DNA of 64,000 nucleotides from Echinometra lucunter (lineage: Eukaryota > Echinodermata > Echinoidea > Camarodonta > Echinometridae): contig CM057170.1 of NCBI GenBank assembly GCA_029962745.1, positions 20,869,922-20,933,921 of the forward strand, read 5' to 3'. The notes beneath the pieces were generated by a model that was not told the DNA's origin, ran no database searches, and saw only the letters and a list, made by a program, of their open reading frames with translations. A program made the position numbers and the translations under genes. Each line of letters starts with the position of its first letter. Positions within the stretch are counted from its first letter, which is position 1. Shown in pieces: positions 60,572 to 64,000 of the stretch.

Positions 60572-60757
60572 AATTTCAACTTCAAAAGTGAAACAGAAGC
60601 TACCTGCAATTTATTACTATCTAATCTCTGGTATCCACTTGAAAAGCCTCACCACTAATGTTCAGCTTCTGTTTATTTAAAAAGAGGTTGATTGATTTCA
60701 TTTCTTTTAATTAGCTTATTAATCACTACTGATAGTTCCCAGTTGTGATGGTGGAAG
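60572..60757 (+). repeat. Companion sequence, second copy
   Basis: Nearly identical to 30408-30593, again directly before the TTAAAGGCATTGG element. Confidence 0.85.
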
Positions 60758-61252
60758 TTAAAGGCATTGGCTAACTTTGTGGGTAGCTGATTTAAAAAAT
60801 TCTCAAACTAAGATGAAACATTTGTATGAGTACTTGTATTTGTACTCAAAAACCCTGAAACCAACCATAATTTGGAATGAAAAAGTGTAAGTTAGACGCA
60901 AACAGCGATTTTATTATCCTTCGTCTCACGAGACAATCACTAAGAGGACCACTTTGCTTGAATTTGAAAATGCCGTTATGTGCCTCCCGCCGCGTGATTC
61001 ACCAATACACACAGTACAGTAAAGCGAGTCATACGTGCATGCGCACTCTTTATGTCTATTCTGTGCAACCAACCCTCGTATAGTTTTCAAACATCGGTTC
61101 ACATTTTTGATATTTAAATATACTTCCTGTGGATATTATACTTTGAAACTTTCAGACTGGTATTTTTACACTAGAACCCTTATGTTTATCCCCTTTTCAA
61201 GTAACAAAACAAGATTTTTTAAAATCATAACAATGTTAACCAATGTTTTTAA
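60758..61252 (+). mobile_element. TTAAAGGCATTGGCTAAC element, copy 3
   Basis: Ends TTAAAGGCATTGGCTAAC and GTTAACCAATGTTTTTAA; very close to copy 1 throughout. Confidence 0.9.
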
Positions 61253-62584
61253 TGTGCCATTATAAAGGGAGGGATGTAGACAATGGAAAGATTAGCATCC
61301 TGGTTAATTTTGTCCATTTTAATCAATTTTTCCTGACATAACAGCAAATTCTGTGCTTCGTAGACCAGGGCCATGTTTCCCTTACAAATCAGCAATAAGA
61401 AGAGTAAATAGATAGATAGATAGATAGATAAATGGATTTTATTATTCTTTCCACGTCTTGCAGTTCAACAACTGAAATGAACATGAATTACAATTCAAAA
61501 CATAAAAAAATACATATATAAAAATCAACACATAAATTATAACTAAAAGAAAGAAAAGAAAAAAAAAATAAATAAAAAGAAGTGAAATCTTGTCATAGAT
61601 AATACTGCCCAGCAAACTCCTACCCCCATTACACCAAGACAACCCCGTCAAACCCCTCCTTCCCTCCCCCCCCCCCCCCCCCCCCCCCCCTTACTCCTGC
61701 CCATCACTCTCCACAGCTCTAACACCAGAGGCAACCCCAGACCTGGAGTCAGCCACAACTGGGCATGCCTGCATGTAACAAAAAAAAAAAAGGAGAAACT
61801 GGCAAGGATTCTGGAAGCAGTAAAACTGCTAATAGTAAGACACTGCAACAACTCTGCATCTGGACACTCTACAGAGACTGTAAAGAAAATCAAAATCATG
61901 CAAATTAGAAAGTCTGAATTCATTAAGAAATCTACAGTCCCTGCATTCCTCTGATAATTTAGCCACGGTTTAAAACACATTCAAGTATCACTTCTTTAAC
62001 AGCAAATATGATGTTGGAGCCCTTGTGGATCTGACCTGAAGACAATATCATGATTGATATGCCATGTGCAAGTAATAATTTCATTTTATGTCTCTATTTA
62101 ATATACCCCTGCACAATTATCAAGATCATTATTTATATCACTGGGGGAACCGATGGTGTAAATGTTTACATGTAGGGCACCGAACCTTAAAAACATCGGC
62201 AGAACCGATGCCAGTATCTTGCCTACGACATTACTGTGCAGCATGCTATCAATCAAATACAAATCGTTAGTGCCTGTGCTCCCTTAGAGCATTCGTTCAC
62301 AAAATCATGGGTTTGTAGTTGCACCGAATGAAGCGCTAATGGGTTATTGATGTGCCCCAAGGGCATGATACATGTTCAGACTTCCATTTGTTTTTCTTCC
62401 TATTATTGTACTGTCTTTTGCTATCTTTTCTTCTGGTGTTACTCTCCTCACTAATGTCTTTTCTGGTTATATACATAAGCTGAGACCCCCTTTTTTTTTT
62501 TTAAAGAGACGCACATGTACACATTGGTATTAATACGCCTGCAGCATGATAATCTAGTCAATATACAACAAAAGAGAAATGTAG
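61253..62584. other. Unassigned sequence with (GATA)n and long C run
   Basis: (GATA)n at 61410-61431 and a C homopolymer at about 61667-61690. Possible retrotransposon 3' end around 61433-61595 (AT/A-rich). No gene recognised. Confidence 0.5.
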
Positions 62585-62692
62585 ATCAAATGCCCTGCTC
62601 AAAGGCATAAGTGCCGTGCCGGAGATCAAACCCACTATCTTCACATTCTATTCAAGTGTTTTAAAACCACTCGACAATGACACCTCCACTTT
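62585..62692 (-). mobile_element. SINE head and start of body, reversed
   Basis: On the minus strand GGTGTCATTGTCGAGTGGTT is A-box-like and GTGGGTTTGATCTCC B-box-like. It is followed by GGCACTTATGCCTTTGAGCA and TTTGATCTACATTTCTC, matching the SINE body at 26.3 kb. It differs from the other heads. Confidence 0.55.
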
Positions 62693-64000
62693 TTTCTTCT
62701 TGTATCTGTATCTTGTCTTGACCTACCCCCTCCCCTCTAAATTTCTCTATCTCTCTCTCTCTCTCTCATTCTCTAATGCTCTCAACCTTTATCATATATT
62801 TCTTTCTTTCTTTTCCTTTTTTTATTCAATGTCCTTATCCATCTCAGGCATACATAACTTTCCACTCACCTGTAGTCCTACCCCAATGCCCTTCTCTCTC
62901 TCTTTTTCTCTCTCTCCCTCCCTCCCTCTCAGTAAATCATCATCTTGTGCAGTACCTCTCTTCTTTGCTGCATGCCCTGACCATAAATACCAATAAATAT
63001 TCACTTTCCATCTCAAATTTTCAAATCCGTAAACAATAAATATCAAAGTTCAACTAACTTTTTAAATTGCTGATTCTGCTTAACTCCATGGAAAAAAATC
63101 TGGTCATAAGGCAATGACCTGCAACCATGCACAGCTTTATTTCAATTTACATACTTATTTCTTTTTTTTAGAACTGCCCTTTTCCATGAAGAATTACTGC
63201 GTAAGATTAAACCGGTTCATTAGTTTGACAAATGCTACCATTAGCAAGATTACGAGTTTATAAATTGGATGTGCATCTTCGCTATGCAGATGCATTTAGA
63301 ATTCTGAGGATAATAGTTTATGAATAATTGAGGTTTCTAAGTACTTCATGAGTCATTTAATGACTAGTCGAGGTTGCATTTTCTAGTTTTGTTTCTTACA
63401 GCTGCACAGATATTGCTCAAGATCCCACTGGAGGCCTGTTCACACTTTAATTTTCATGATTATCTTGTCAAAGCCACGTCCACACAGAAGATTCTCATGA
63501 GAAATGTCTCCTGTACAGTGAGGGTATATAACAATAAGCTATTAGAGAAAATGGTCTGCCATGCAGGAAACAGAAAATATATCCGAAATAACTACTTTGG
63601 CTAGGATAATATCTATCTTTTCCCCAGTTCTTTGGAAAGCTGTACAAACAGAACTAAAATTATTCCTGATAAACCAGATCATGTCATGTCCCCCCCCCCA
63701 ATTCCAAGTCTAGTATGTCTCTTGTCTAAAGAAAAATAAATTAAAAAAAAAAAAGAGATGAGCTTTCCTGAAATTCTACCTTACAAAAATTTTCATTTTC
63801 ATTTTCTTTTCATTAGCAGTACTTTTTAGAAGGTCTACAGCCAAAATAATACAAGTCCCTTATTAAAGATTTGGTGGTCAATTTCAATGCTGTGCACAAA
63901 GAGCCACAAAGAGCCAGAAAGAGCATGGGGTGGCATGGAAGAAAGATCACTCATTAACTTGTTTCAATAGAAAATCCATCTCACAATTGAATGTTTGAAA
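62693..64000. other. Unassigned sequence with CT patches
   Basis: CT patches at 62750-62768 and 62893-62930. No gene recognised up to the window end. Confidence 0.5.

Noticed and set aside
61648..61980. 110-codon minus-strand frame
   Set aside because: It ends in a Gly run from the C homopolymer and has no recognisable domain.

Overview
This is an AT-rich animal genomic window. It is dominated by non-coding DNA and carries part of one recognisable gene on the minus strand. Spliced exons with GT-AG introns of 0.7-5.8 kb, tRNA-derived SINEs with ATT-type tails, many hairpin-forming MITE-like elements, long GA/CT microsatellites and long G or C homopolymers point to a marine invertebrate. The repeat style is reminiscent of echinoderms such as a sea urchin, but that is an impression and not a demonstration. 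No bacterial-type gene organisation, CRISPR array, rRNA or convincing functional tRNA gene is present.

The gene is the pore-forming alpha subunit of a large-conductance (BK, Slo1-type, KCNMA1-like) potassium channel. Five consecutive coding exons are readable: 31838-31931 (S1-S2 linker and S2), 25968-26079 (S2-S3 linker and S3), 21287-21438 (S4-S5), 19338-19508 (turret, pore helix, selectivity filter, S6) and 18589-18680 (end of S6 and the linker to RCK1). Together they give 621 nt, about 207 residues. All splice phases agree and there is no stop or frameshift. The S0/S1 exons must lie to the right of 31931 and the RCK1/RCK2 (calcium-sensing) exons to the left of 18589. I found neither by eye, so both flanks (about 18.6 kb left, 32 kb right) read as large introns unless a short exon was missed.

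The rest is repeats. At least eleven families of short inverted-repeat elements are present, many in two or three copies; four or more tRNA-headed SINE copies occur. There are tandem arrays at 8.2-9.2 kb, 10.0-10.9 kb, 18.8-19.3 kb and 54.8-56.1 kb, and purine or pyrimidine simple repeats at 5.4, 6.9, 22.3, 24.1, 24.7, 28.9, 35.0, 41.7, 46.2, 52.8 and 53.6 kb. Several repeats touch the gene's splicing landscape. A tandem array in the intron after the pore exon repeats the exon's own last ~31 bp and its splice donor. A SINE tail ends about 33 bp upstream of the S3 exon. A dispersed-repeat end lies about 15 bp past the donor of the S6/RCK1-linker exon. A hexamer repeat begins about 25 bp past the donor of the S2 exon.

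I did not find an undescribed multi-gene system. The most interesting signals are the exon-tail tandem array inside the BK gene, the nested SINE/MITE insertion upstream of the S3 exon, a family of ~90 bp TTAA-flanked elements, a near-perfect ~95 bp-arm hairpin at 58.2 kb, and a 0.67 kb composite repeat present twice 30 kb apart.
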